This document shows, in pieces, positions 33,154-41,317 of a stretch of DNA of 64,000 nucleotides. The DNA is from Paenibacillus massiliensis 2301065 = DSM 16942. GTDB lineage: Bacteria > Bacillota > Bacilli > Paenibacillales > Paenibacillaceae. Within the stretch, counting starts at the first letter, position 1, and each line of letters begins with the position of its first letter. Both the position numbers and the translations under genes were made by a program. Below the pieces are notes generated by a model. That model worked only from the letters and a program-made list of their open reading frames with translations. It was not told the origin of the DNA and did no database searches. Where the stretch lies: the NCBI RefSeq assembly GCF_000377505.1, contig NZ_KB898189.1, positions 1 to 64,000 of the forward strand, given 5' to 3'.

Positions 33154-34113
33154 CTATTTGCGGAACAGACCAAGGCGATGCAGAATGACCAGGATTCGAT
33201 AAAACGTAAAGCTGCTCTTCATGGAAGAGTCAACGATGGGCTGTGCAGGCGTGTAGGCGACGGCGGCTTCCATAGCCTCCTTGGCCCAGGCCGGCGTCTC
33301 CAGCTGCTGTCTGCCCTCAAGCTCGCCGATGCGAGTCTCCAACTGCTTGATATGTGCTGCCTGCTCCAGAACAGATTGCTTCAGCACGTCACGACTGTGC
33401 TCCAGAGCTGCCATTTGCTGCTGCAAGGCTTGCATTTGTTTCTTTTCCTCTTCGGTCATTGGTGTCTCCTCCTTCTGTCCATAGGCCTGACGAAGCTCCT
33501 GCTCGGTCCCACGATAGACGTTCAGATCTACGGCCCCCTGAATCCCATTCACACGGCCGCTATCACTGTATTGCCAGAAATCCCATTGCCTCCATGCCGG
33601 GGTATCGGCAGGAACTCTTGTCGTGCTATAACGGGCAATCCACAGCGAATAGCTCCCAAGGGAACTATCAAACTGATTCGCAAAGGAATTGCCTGTGTAA
33701 ATCATCGGCTTGCGTTCAGTTAACCGCTCCAGCTCGTTCAGGAAGCTCTTGGCAATAGCATTAATCTGGGACTTGCTCAGATTCGCAGGATTATTCTCGT
33801 AATCCATGACTGGCGGAAAGGCAAAGGAGGTAGCTCCCCCTGCATCCTGCAAGGCTTTGGCAAAATTCTGTGCCTGCCTTACGGCTTCTTCGGTGCTGGT
33901 CGCATCCACAAAATGATAGGCACCATCCAGCACGCCTGCTGCTCTCGCACCTTTTACATTAGTGGCATAATTCGGGTCCCGATAGGAGCTGCCCTGCGTT
34001 GCCTTAATGAAAGCGAACGATTTGCCAGCGGCCCTGACCTTGCGCCAGTCTACGGTGCCCTGGTATCGGGATACGTCGATCCCTTCTGCGGCGTTGGCTT
34101 TTTTATCCTGCAT
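33154..34113 (-). CDS. GH25 lysozyme, endolysin of the tail module
   Basis: Muramidase of 319 aa. The GH25 domain spans about 12-205: EGIDVSRYQGTVDWRKV carries the first catalytic Asp, VMDYENNP the Asp/Glu pair. A coiled coil follows (about 215-275, MTEEEKKQMQALQQQM ... IKQLETRIGELE). A short hydrophobic tail ends the protein. Start at 34113 (MQDKKANAAEG) has AAGGAGG 7 nt upstream. It is the last gene of the tail cluster and would digest peptidoglycan to free particles once the holins open the membrane. Confidence 0.92.
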   Translation of the reverse strand: MQDKKANAAEGIDVSRYQGTVDWRKVRAAGKSFAFIKATQGSSYRDPNYATNVKGARAAGVLDGAYHFVDATSTEEAVRQAQNFAKALQDAGGATSFAFPPVMDYENNPANLSKSQINAIAKSFLNELERLTERKPMIYTGNSFANQFDSSLGSYSLWIARYSTTRVPADTPAWRQWDFWQYSDSGRVNGIQGAVDLNVYRGTEQELRQAYGQKEETPMTEEEKKQMQALQQQMAALEHSRDVLKQSVLEQAAHIKQLETRIGELEGRQQLETPAWAKEAMEAAVAYTPAQPIVDSSMKSSFTFYRILVILHRLGLFRK

Positions 34114-34206
34114 ATCGTAACCTCCTTTTCTTGCTACGGTAGTCTTGTAATCATCTTGTGAGTGTCTGTCATTCGATCCAATCAAATGTGAGTGTAAATT
34201 CGCTGC

Positions 34207-34321
34207 AAGCGGGGAGCCCTGTCGACCGCTGTTAAGCCTGTTGTTCTTTGATCTAATATGGGCAGTTGATGAACAACAAGCTTAAAGGCGGACACTTCGT
34301 TTCTCTAGGGCTTCCCCGCTT
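34207..34321. repeat. 115-bp inverted-repeat structure between holin and endolysin genes
   Basis: Nested arms: AAGCGGGGAGCCCT (34207-34220) with AGGGCTTCCCCGCTT (34307-34321), one bulge; CCGC (34226-34229) with GCGG (34288-34291); TTAAGC (34232-34237) with GCTTAA (34280-34285); GTTGTTC (34240-34246) with GAACAAC (34271-34277). The loop is 24 nt. TTCGCT occurs on both outer sides (34199-34204 and 34322-34327), like a target-site duplication. It may be a miniature mobile element or a stable RNA structure; it encodes no protein. Confidence 0.6.
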
Positions 34322-34718
34322 TTCGCTAATCTTCACGCTCTCCAGACCACTACACATGAAATAGATTAGGTCAAAAAAAGGACCCGGTGTGAGAAGTATG
34401 CTGAAATAGATCGACTGAACGATCCGTTACATAGATTGAACTAAATATGATATGGGCTCGGGCCTTCAAATGCGGTGAACGTTTGAGATGTTGCTGTTGT
34501 TATCCCCATATATCTCTACATACTCCAATATAAGTGACTTATAGCGGTGTATATCCAGAGACAAAGGCGGCGGTCGCTTCTCCATTTTCACAAGCAGAGC
34601 TGATTGCTCCTCAACTTATGTACAACCTGGACTACTCACTCTCCCTATCGTGACTATCTGATCCAATAAGGATCAGCTTCTAGGTTATCTTTGCATCCAA
34701 TGCTAGTTTTGATACTTT

Positions 34719-34757
34719 CATTAGGAGCTTGCATTAGGTGCTCGTATTTGGTGCTTG
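34719..34757. repeat. Three 13-bp tandem repeats beside the holin gene
   Basis: CATTAGGAGCTTG, CATTAGGTGCTCG and TATTTGGTGCTTG follow each other in exact 13-bp register, ending 16 bp from the holin stop. The rest of 34322..34718 shows only a short CTGATCC/GGATCAG hairpin (34658-34676) and no gene. Confidence 0.65.
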
Positions 34758-34773
34758 CATCCTCTGTCTATGT

Positions 34774-35001
34774 TCAGTCCTTCTTCTTGGCAAATTGATA
34801 GGCGCCTGTAGCGCTAAGCCCGATCACTGATATTTGCACCAGGTTCATGCGCAGCCATTCAGGTACGAGCACGAAGACAGCTGCAATGAGCAGCGCCGCT
34901 ATATGGACCCAGCGGTCCGGCAGCGCGAAGCTTCGCGCCACCCCTACATAGGCCGCTACAAGAGCTGCGAGCGTCAGTATATCGTTGGATAGATCCTCCA
35001 T
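34774..35001 (-). CDS. Small holin-like membrane protein (XhlB position)
   Basis: Protein of 75 aa with two or three hydrophobic stretches (ILTLAALVAAYVGVARSFAL; VHIAALLIAAVFVLVP; ISVIGLSATGAYQFA) and a Lys-rich C-terminus (AKKKD), the profile of a phage holin. It follows the XhlA-like gene by 4 bp, the place of xhlB in PBSX. GGGAGG stands 8 nt before the ATG. Function is inferred from topology and position. Confidence 0.75.
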   Translation of the reverse strand: MEDLSNDILTLAALVAAYVGVARSFALPDRWVHIAALLIAAVFVLVPEWLRMNLVQISVIGLSATGAYQFAKKKD

Positions 35002-35005
35002 AGGA

Positions 35006-35380
35006 TCAGCCTCCCGTCACTGTAATGGCCGCCCAGACAGCTACGACAACGCCACCGCCAACCGCCGTGATAATCGCGCCATAAAACGTCCGTCTGAACC
35101 ATTTTTGGTCTTCTTCCTGCCTGCTCAATATTTCTAGTGCAATATTGGCATTACGCAGCGCCTCATCAGCCGTATCCTTGACTGGCTCCAGTAGATCAAT
35201 CCGCTGCTTGGCGTTATTTGCCGCTTGGAGCGCCTCTTTAGCCGTCTCCTTTGCGATCTCCAATGTAGTCGCGATCGCCGACAACGTCTTCAATGTTTCC
35301 TCAATACGAGCGAGCTGAACCCGAATTTCCGTTAACAAATCTGCTTCCGGTATGGCCTTCCCTCCTCGGTTATGCTCCAT
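35006..35380 (-). CDS. xhlA: XhlA-family hemolysin/holin-associated protein
   Basis: Protein of 124 aa: a long amphipathic helical region (about 12-90, heptads such as IRVQLARIEETLKTLSAIATTLEIA) and one C-terminal membrane segment (TFYGAIITAVGGGVVVAVWAAITV) after WFRR. This is the layout of PBSX XhlA, which works with a holin to release the endolysin. AGGAGGG precedes the ATG. First gene of the lysis cassette, which is separated from the tail operon by a terminator. Confidence 0.8.
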   Translation of the reverse strand: MEHNRGGKAIPEADLLTEIRVQLARIEETLKTLSAIATTLEIAKETAKEALQAANNAKQRIDLLEPVKDTADEALRNANIALEILSRQEEDQKWFRRTFYGAIITAVGGGVVVAVWAAITVTGG

Positions 35381-35574
35381 CCTGTCTCCCTCCTTGCCTG
35401 TTGTAATGGATGGACCTGGGTGTATATCTATTGTGATTCACATATCAGCCTTGCACGCTGCTATATGTGGTCATTTCAAGCGAATTCCGATTGATCTGTC
35501 GATCTATACAAAATGCTATAGTACAAGGTATGTTGTCCAATGTTTCTCTGTATGGCTTATGGCCCTGATAAGGT

Positions 35575-35612
35575 GTAAAAAAAGCAAATACCCGGAAGGT
35601 CTCTTCCGGGTA
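35575..35612 (-). terminator. Terminator at the end of the tail structural operon
   Basis: TACCCGGAA (35589-35597) and TTCCGGGTA (35604-35612) form a 9-bp stem with a 6-nt loop. On the minus strand it is followed by TTTGCTTTTTTT. It lies about 90 bp after the tail fibre stop, dividing structural from lysis genes. Confidence 0.85.
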
Positions 35613-35698
35613 GAACATAAAATTAATAAAGCTAATCTCCACTCTTTAATTTATAAGCGAATAATCTAAGTTAGTCTCCCATTAAAACCTTAAATTCC

Positions 35699-36964
35699 CT
35701 AGAGAAAAATCATTGAATCAATAGCGACACTAGTTGTATTAGAAAAACCAGATGTGAAGAAAATTTTAATGTATGCAGATGATGGCTCATTAGTACTCAT
35801 TCTACCATTACCAACTGAAGAAGTAGACATTGCAGAATATGCATTAGCAGGATCATGGGAATATTTATCCGCCGTTAATACAATACGCACACTCCCACTA
35901 ATACTCGAAATAGAGTAGTACATATTAGGTAAATTCTTGAAATTAATAGGTATTGAAGTAACGGCGAAAACTGTTGTACCTCCACCTGCAGATAACTGAG
36001 CGGACATTTCGATTCCCCTGGATGTAGATAGTGTTGTAACAGAGTTGCCTTGATGTAGACTAACATCTACTTTTTCCATAGCAATTGCTGTGGAAGATCT
36101 TCCCCAAAAAAATGTATATCCACCAGTTCGAATACTCCTAACATTTGCCGCCAAGGTTGACCAATCTTGGGCAGTGGATGCACTTCCCCCCTTGGCGTTA
36201 ATGGCATCCACTATGCCTTGCTTTGCATTAACGCCAGATTGAAAAACGTCTACGCTCCACGGGCCAAACGTCCCGTTCATTTTGATTCGTTGATAAAAAC
36301 TATGTCGGTTAAAGCAGTAAGCATTTTGCACTTCCCAGGCATCATTATGTCTGATAATTTCAACCCAGTACCATTCAGAAGTGGGAGCATTAGTCATACT
36401 CGAACCCATATACCAACCCGTAGAGCGAATAGTATTTAGATCTTGTCCAGTAATATTAATCGCTAAACTACCATCTGTAGTCCGAACGGTCTGAACGGGA
36501 ATCCATGATCCACCAATGTTAACTTCCAGTTGAGTTCCATTCAGACGGGTAGGAGCAAGGCTAGAGCCTCTAAGTAATACGTCCCCATTTGTTTGTAGAA
36601 CTAACTGATCGTTTATATTCAATGCTCCTGTAATTTTCCCACCCGCCCTCGGTAAACTGGCATTTTTAGCATTAGTCTCCGCAGTGGTAGCTCTATCAAA
36701 TGCTGATTTTACAGCTAAGGAAGTAGCAGCCATCATTTCCGATGCACTATTGGTTGCGCTGCTCAACTGAACGATTCCTTTTCTTGCTGTTGTAGCTTCC
36801 GGAATCTCAGGTTCTAAGCTTTCTATTTTCTCCGTTAAATCGCCAAAACCAGTATCTATTTTATCCCAATTATCATTTAGCATTGTTTCAATATTAAATG
36901 TTTGATCACCATCTGTTATTGGATCTTTTTTTAATAAATTTAAATTGGTTGTATTAGAACCCAT
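35699..36964 (-). CDS. Phage tail fibre protein
   Basis: Protein of 421 aa. The N-terminal part fits tail fibre attachment domains (NLLKKDPITDGDQTFNIETMLNDNWDKID). A fibre repeat (ATTARKGIVQLSSATNSASEMMAATSLAVKSA) and a pyocin-knob-like stretch (LNTIRSTGWYMGSSMTNAPTSEWYWVEII) follow. The C-terminal third is beta-rich and Ser/Thr-rich and probably binds the target cell. Its start overlaps the stop of the YmfQ-type gene (TAATG) with AGGAGGT inside that gene. The DNA is clearly more AT-rich than neighbouring tail genes, typical of exchanged specificity modules. No chaperone gene follows it. Confidence 0.88.
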   Translation of the reverse strand: MGSNTTNLNLLKKDPITDGDQTFNIETMLNDNWDKIDTGFGDLTEKIESLEPEIPEATTARKGIVQLSSATNSASEMMAATSLAVKSAFDRATTAETNAKNASLPRAGGKITGALNINDQLVLQTNGDVLLRGSSLAPTRLNGTQLEVNIGGSWIPVQTVRTTDGSLAINITGQDLNTIRSTGWYMGSSMTNAPTSEWYWVEIIRHNDAWEVQNAYCFNRHSFYQRIKMNGTFGPWSVDVFQSGVNAKQGIVDAINAKGGSASTAQDWSTLAANVRSIRTGGYTFFWGRSSTAIAMEKVDVSLHQGNSVTTLSTSRGIEMSAQLSAGGGTTVFAVTSIPINFKNLPNMYYSISSISGSVRIVLTADKYSHDPANAYSAMSTSSVGNGRMSTNEPSSAYIKIFFTSGFSNTTSVAIDSMIFL

Positions 36965-37539
36965 TAAACAACACCTCCTGCAAATTTGTGTAAAGGAATC
37001 TCCTGCATCTCCTTCAGCGGGATGACCTCATGAATCTCTCGAATGACCAGATAGCGGAACTCGAATTCAACATCGAGATGCGCGGGCTTGATCTCTTCGA
37101 TCAGCGCCTTGAGGTCATCCAGATTCGGCGGAATGCCGACCGTATCAATAAACTTGATCGTGAACGACCATTCGCTTGGTTGAAAAGTTACGTCTACCGT
37201 GCCATTGTCATAGGCTTCGGCTACATTTTTGACGAATCTCCCGGTAAAGGTTCCCGAGCCACGTAGCTTCGATTCCACGACAGCCCGCCGCTGCTCTAGC
37301 GGCTTCTGATGGTCCGTACCGATTCCAAGCTCCTGCTCCCAGCGTTCCAGTCCCCACGTCGCTGTCCGCACGAAGAATTGATCCAATGTCTCATTCAGCG
37401 CCCGGGTCAGCTGATCTAGCTCCTTGCCCTTGGCATCCATGTCTGCCCTGACGATTCGTGACGCTTCGTAATAAGCAGGTACAAAGGACAGCATCTCCAG
37501 TCCAGCTGGACTTGTGACCGGATATATATTACTGGACAA
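36964..37539 (-). CDS. xkdU: YmfQ/XkdU-type baseplate protein (DUF2313)
   Basis: Protein of 191 aa of the DUF2313/YmfQ family, a baseplate-to-fibre connector that follows the baseplate J gene in PBSX-like phages. Visible blocks: FFVRTATWGLERWEQELGI and EERRAV-like QRRAVVESKLRGSGTF. The TTG at 37539 is chosen: AAAGGAGGAG ends about 5 nt before it, whereas the in-frame ATG at 37560 has no ribosome site. Confidence 0.8.
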   Translation of the reverse strand: MSSNIYPVTSPAGLEMLSFVPAYYEASRIVRADMDAKGKELDQLTRALNETLDQFFVRTATWGLERWEQELGIGTDHQKPLEQRRAVVESKLRGSGTFTGRFVKNVAEAYDNGTVDVTFQPSEWSFTIKFIDTVGIPPNLDDLKALIEEIKPAHLDVEFEFRYLVIREIHEVIPLKEMQEIPLHKFAGGVV

Positions 37540-37595
37540 GCAATCTCCTCCTTTCCTCACATGACACTGCTTCGTGTCCTGCTAATGTCTTTTTG

Positions 37596-38747
37596 TTATT
37601 CAAATACGTTCACAGTTCCCAGCACCGCGACCTGACCCTCGAAAATCTCGATATTCGTGTCTGCTTCCCCGCCCGGGTCGGTAGCCTTGAATACCTGAAG
37701 CTCCTTGTAGTCCGTAATCATCGGTATATCAATCAGCACCGCCGAAATCCGTGTATAACGCACAAGAGCATCTTGTGTCGCAGGTGAGCCAAAGGAAATT
37801 CGCTTAAAGTACTCGCGTGCCCCTTGCTCGATCTGCTGCTTCACATCCTCCAAGTTGGCGCTGGACGCCAAAGTCAGCTTGGCGCTAATGTTAATGCGGA
37901 CCTCCTGTGCAGGCTGCACCGTAATGACAGGTCCCGCGGGGGCAGTCCCTTCGCCCTGTCCATCCATCGTCGGGTCAATGTACTCCTGAACAGCCTCTAC
38001 AATCTCTGCATTGGCTGCTCGTTTGTCATTGTCCAGCAGATAGATCCCTACCGTACCCGGCCCCTGCCAAAGCGGCTTTACCTGTACACCGCCGACGCCT
38101 GGAATCTCACTTGCCCACTGCACATATTGCGCCTTGTTGCCGCTCGTCCCCGGATTGCGGACACGCAGCAGATAACGCTCCAGCAGCGATTCATCCGATT
38201 CCACATCAGCGCCGCCTGTAATCTCCTCGGGATTGGTCACAGCACTCACCCCGCTTACAGCTGTTGCCAAGACGGTCACGACTCCTGCGGGTACGTTGCC
38301 ATTTTTACCAGCGACGACAGCTACTACATTAATCTTTGCTTCCCCCGTGCTGCCCAATGCCACTTCATTCGTAGTCGCGTATTCGACTGACTGTTCACTG
38401 GATATCTCATCGGCTGGTGTCGCTACGATCGTTCCCTTGGGCACGACAGCCCCTGCTGTCCCTGTAAAACGCACCTGTCCTGCAGCAGCGACAGCCTGTC
38501 GGCGATTCACTCCATGCTCGGCTGTACGCAAATCCAGATAATCGCCATAGGTCGAGCTGGCGAAGCCACGTTCCAACACCTGTTGCGCCCATACCGCAGC
38601 CTCTGCCAGCATAAAAGCGACTGGAGCCTGAGCGTCCCAAATAAAAGAGCCCTCGGATTTATCCAAATCCGAAGGCACCCGCTCCAGCATCCGCCGCATA
38701 ATTTCATCCTCTGTCTGATCCTGCAAATACTCAGGCAAGGTTGCCAT
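37596..38747 (-). CDS. xkdT: Baseplate J-like protein (XkdT)
   Basis: Baseplate wedge protein of 383 aa, Baseplate_J family: N-terminal helical part (MLERVPSDLDKSEGSFIWDAQAP), the conserved DYLDLRTAEHGVNRRQA and the sandwich domain TGTAGAVVPKGTIVATP. The C-terminal half has SAVTNPEEITGGADVESDESLLERYLLRVRNPG, the family signature. It forms the wedge that triggers sheath contraction. Its ATG overlaps the stop of the preceding gene by one base. Confidence 0.9.
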   Translation of the reverse strand: MATLPEYLQDQTEDEIMRRMLERVPSDLDKSEGSFIWDAQAPVAFMLAEAAVWAQQVLERGFASSTYGDYLDLRTAEHGVNRRQAVAAAGQVRFTGTAGAVVPKGTIVATPADEISSEQSVEYATTNEVALGSTGEAKINVVAVVAGKNGNVPAGVVTVLATAVSGVSAVTNPEEITGGADVESDESLLERYLLRVRNPGTSGNKAQYVQWASEIPGVGGVQVKPLWQGPGTVGIYLLDNDKRAANAEIVEAVQEYIDPTMDGQGEGTAPAGPVITVQPAQEVRINISAKLTLASSANLEDVKQQIEQGAREYFKRISFGSPATQDALVRYTRISAVLIDIPMITDYKELQVFKATDPGGEADTNIEIFEGQVAVLGTVNVFE

Positions 38748-39211
38748 TAGATCACCACACTTTCTATCGTTTCGAACTCGTCTCTCACATTCCGAATGCG
38801 ACAGCTGAAGCTGCAGGCATCCTGCTCCCAGCTGAATTCGAACTGATCCACGCCGGCTGTGCGCGCATCTGCGAGCAGCGTCTCACTGACCATTCGTCTG
38901 ACTTCACTTTCCACCACAGCTCGGCTGTAGCTGTTACCCAGCAAATCCTCAAGCTCGCTGCCATAATCGCGGGAATAGATAATATGACGGTAACGCGGGG
39001 TTCGTATGGCCTTTTCACACCAGATGACCCACGCATCCTTCTCATCCGTCATCGCTACCTTTCCGGTCGGTGTCAGCACGAATTCGCCCTTTGCAAAATC
39101 AAAACGCCAGCTTCGGCCAAATACAGCCGTCTGGCTTGCCAGCGTATCCAGCTCCGTCACATCTATATCCAGAATCTCTTCAGTCTCGGGAAATAGGTTA
39201 GCCACCTCCAC
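38747..39211 (-). CDS. xkdS: XkdS-type baseplate protein (DUF2634)
   Basis: Protein of 154 aa of the DUF2634 group, the gp25-like baseplate component of PBSX. Characteristic segments: WRFDFAKGEFVLTPTGKV, DAWVIWCEKAIRTPRYRHIIYSRDYGSELEDLLG. Start is GTG at 39211 or GTG two codons in; both overlap the preceding XkdR gene, so the exact start is uncertain. One-base overlap with the baseplate J gene. Confidence 0.82.
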   Translation of the reverse strand: MEVANLFPETEEILDIDVTELDTLASQTAVFGRSWRFDFAKGEFVLTPTGKVAMTDEKDAWVIWCEKAIRTPRYRHIIYSRDYGSELEDLLGNSYSRAVVESEVRRMVSETLLADARTAGVDQFEFSWEQDACSFSCRIRNVRDEFETIESVVI

Positions 39212-39605
39212 TCACCACCCTGCATACGACCACGACATCATTGCCGCTATTCACCCGTACTGCCAGCACTCGGTCTCCGGGCTTCAGCCCTTTGTCCAAC
39301 TGCAGATTGACCTCTTCAATCTCCGTCTCGTCAAAATAATAGGAGGTATTCATCGTCTTATCCTCCCAGTAAGGCTCCTGCACACGGGTCGATGTTCCCT
39401 TGAACATATGCCGTGGCATCGACAGCAGACCAGGCAGCTCGGCCACCAGGTAATCCTGAATCTCATGCTTGAAATCATCCAGCTTCAGGCCTGTCCCGGT
39501 AATCGTCCCAAGGACTGCCCCCAGACCGTCTACTGCCTGCTTGGTGTGCTTGGAGAAGGAGGACTGGATGGCAGAAGCCAAGTGTACATAAGGGTCCTTA
39601 GTCAA
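39198..39605 (-). CDS. xkdR: XkdR-type tail protein (DUF2577)
   Basis: Protein of 135 aa, DUF2577 family, always between the hub protein (XkdQ) and XkdS in PBSX-like clusters. A beta-rich end (LDKGLKPGDRVLAVRVNSGNDVVVVCRVV) suggests an OB/spike-like fold; the role as a baseplate spike component is inferred. TTG start at 39605 with GGAGG 8 nt upstream. Overlaps both neighbours. Confidence 0.78.
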   Translation of the reverse strand: MTKDPYVHLASAIQSSFSKHTKQAVDGLGAVLGTITGTGLKLDDFKHEIQDYLVAELPGLLSMPRHMFKGTSTRVQEPYWEDKTMNTSYYFDETEIEEVNLQLDKGLKPGDRVLAVRVNSGNDVVVVCRVVSGGG

Positions 39606-40575
39606 GATAAAACCTCCTTTTTACATCTCCATAGGTGCCGAGTTCCAGCGACATACTGCCCGGATTGCCCAGCTCACGGCTAACCGAAATGACGATCAGG
39701 CGCAAGCTACCCAGCATTACTGCATCCCCTGCACGAATGGTGTTGATATCTGGTGCCGTGACGGAGATGGTCTGTTGAATGCCTGCTAAGCGACTCTTGG
39801 CCAGCTCTTGCGCAGCCGCACCCGATTTGACCTCATCATCTTGAATGATCACTTGAAGCGTGCCGTATTTGTCCGTATCTTTCGTCTGAATCGCAAGTAT
39901 CTTGGAGGGTACCTCTTTTCCCGTCTCGCTAGCTGAGGTAGCAAGTACCTTTACTTTCGTAGCTGCTCCCTCAAGCGTTCGGGATTGGGTCGTGTCCGTT
40001 ACTTGTTCGAGCAAATACACATCCTTATTGGTGCCAAGCTCATACAGCTCCAGTCCCGAAGTGATCATTCGTGGATGATACAGCTTCCCCCCTGTCCTAG
40101 CTGTCTCACGTAAGTCAGCAAGCATCATGGCATAGATGGATTGCGTGCGATATACAGCCTTTCCAAGAGACTTTTCAGTATCTGGTATGGACGCCACTGG
40201 AATCTCCCAATCACTGGCGTATTTCCGAAAGCGCTTTGAGGCTGTCTGCTTGGCCGGGAATAAATACTCATCCTCCGATTTATCCAAATAGACCGTGCGG
40301 TCATACAAGGTCAGAGTCAAGCGCTTGGTCCCACTATTCTGACTTTCTGCCTCCCAGATCACAGCTGGGTGCAACAGCGGAACATAATCATGCTTGCCAT
40401 AAGGAATGCCGCTAACCCGAATGGACATACCTGGATTGAATATGGGGAGCTCGGATGTATTCACCAATGTGACGGTTCCCTGATAGGCAATCTGCTCCAG
40501 TGAATCCCGAAGTGAGATAGACTCCACAAAAGGGGTTACATCGTATTGATTATCAATAATGACCTTGTAGCTCAT
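39598..40575 (-). CDS. xkdQ: XkdQ-type tail hub protein
   Basis: Protein of 325 aa, YqbQ/XkdQ family, related to late control D/gp27 hub proteins at the centre of the baseplate. Typical blocks: VTPFVESISLRDSLEQIAYQGTVTL at the N-terminus and PDINTIRAGDAVMLGSLRLIVISVSRELGNPGSMSLELGT near the end. Its start overlaps the LysM gene stop (ATGA). Confidence 0.82.
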   Translation of the reverse strand: MSYKVIIDNQYDVTPFVESISLRDSLEQIAYQGTVTLVNTSELPIFNPGMSIRVSGIPYGKHDYVPLLHPAVIWEAESQNSGTKRLTLTLYDRTVYLDKSEDEYLFPAKQTASKRFRKYASDWEIPVASIPDTEKSLGKAVYRTQSIYAMMLADLRETARTGGKLYHPRMITSGLELYELGTNKDVYLLEQVTDTTQSRTLEGAATKVKVLATSASETGKEVPSKILAIQTKDTDKYGTLQVIIQDDEVKSGAAAQELAKSRLAGIQQTISVTAPDINTIRAGDAVMLGSLRLIVISVSRELGNPGSMSLELGTYGDVKRRFYLD

Positions 40576-41231
40576 GGCAGCACCAGCTTCTGCCCCGGCT
40601 TGATCATATTCGGACTCTTGCCGATGGTTTTTTCATTTAATTTATAGATTCGAGTCCATTGCGAGCTATCCCCCAGCTCCAGCTTGGCAATTTTGGATAA
40701 GGAATCTCCTGATTTGACCGTGTAACTCTTCTTGGATACCTTCAAATCCGTGCGCGGCTTCTTATTATCTATGCTCTTGCTGCCTGTCGAGCTGCCATTG
40801 CTGCCAAGCTTACGTGCAAGCTTCATGTCCCGCCAGGTTCGTAGCGTAATATCAAAAGACACATCTCCTGGCTCTGTACCCCGGAACGTAGATTGATGTG
40901 AAGATACAATTACAGGAACATTGACAGCAGTCTCTGTAATAATGAATTGTAACGGCTGTGCGGACAGCAGGAAGGTATTGACTGTATTCATGGCCTCCTG
41001 CGGGTCCGGCAGCTCATCAACTTTACAGTTACAAAAAGATTCATCATATTCCATAGGAAAAAAAGAAGAGAAGGAAATCTCCTTCACCTTCTCTCCTTGT
41101 GCAAAATCGTACTCCCCATGTGATAAAATATTTACCGTCTCAAAGCCTTTTTGCCTCGAAATACTCACTTCTTCAGGATTCACAGGAAATTTAAATTCAT
41201 TTCCCGCGCCATCCTTTAATATAAAATCCAT
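40572..41231 (-). CDS. xkdP: XkdP-type tail protein with C-terminal LysM domain
   Basis: Protein of 219 aa. The N-terminal part is the phage-tail domain seen in XkdP (FKFPVNPEEVSISRQKGFETVNILSHGEYDFAQG). A basic linker leads to a LysM domain at about 172-219 (YTVKSGDSLSKIAKLELGDSSQWTRIYKLNEKTI ... IKPGQKLVLP), which binds peptidoglycan or joins the hub to the tube. GGAGG lies 6 nt before the ATG. It sits between tape measure and hub genes as in PBSX. Confidence 0.88.
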   Translation of the reverse strand: MDFILKDGAGNEFKFPVNPEEVSISRQKGFETVNILSHGEYDFAQGEKVKEISFSSFFPMEYDESFCNCKVDELPDPQEAMNTVNTFLLSAQPLQFIITETAVNVPVIVSSHQSTFRGTEPGDVSFDITLRTWRDMKLARKLGSNGSSTGSKSIDNKKPRTDLKVSKKSYTVKSGDSLSKIAKLELGDSSQWTRIYKLNEKTIGKSPNMIKPGQKLVLP

Positions 41232-41317
41232 TGCCTGCCTCCTTCCTGATAAATTCCATGGAGCTGATCCTGTGCTCTACCATGTGTAAGATATTTGTAT
41301 AAATTGATGTACGATAG

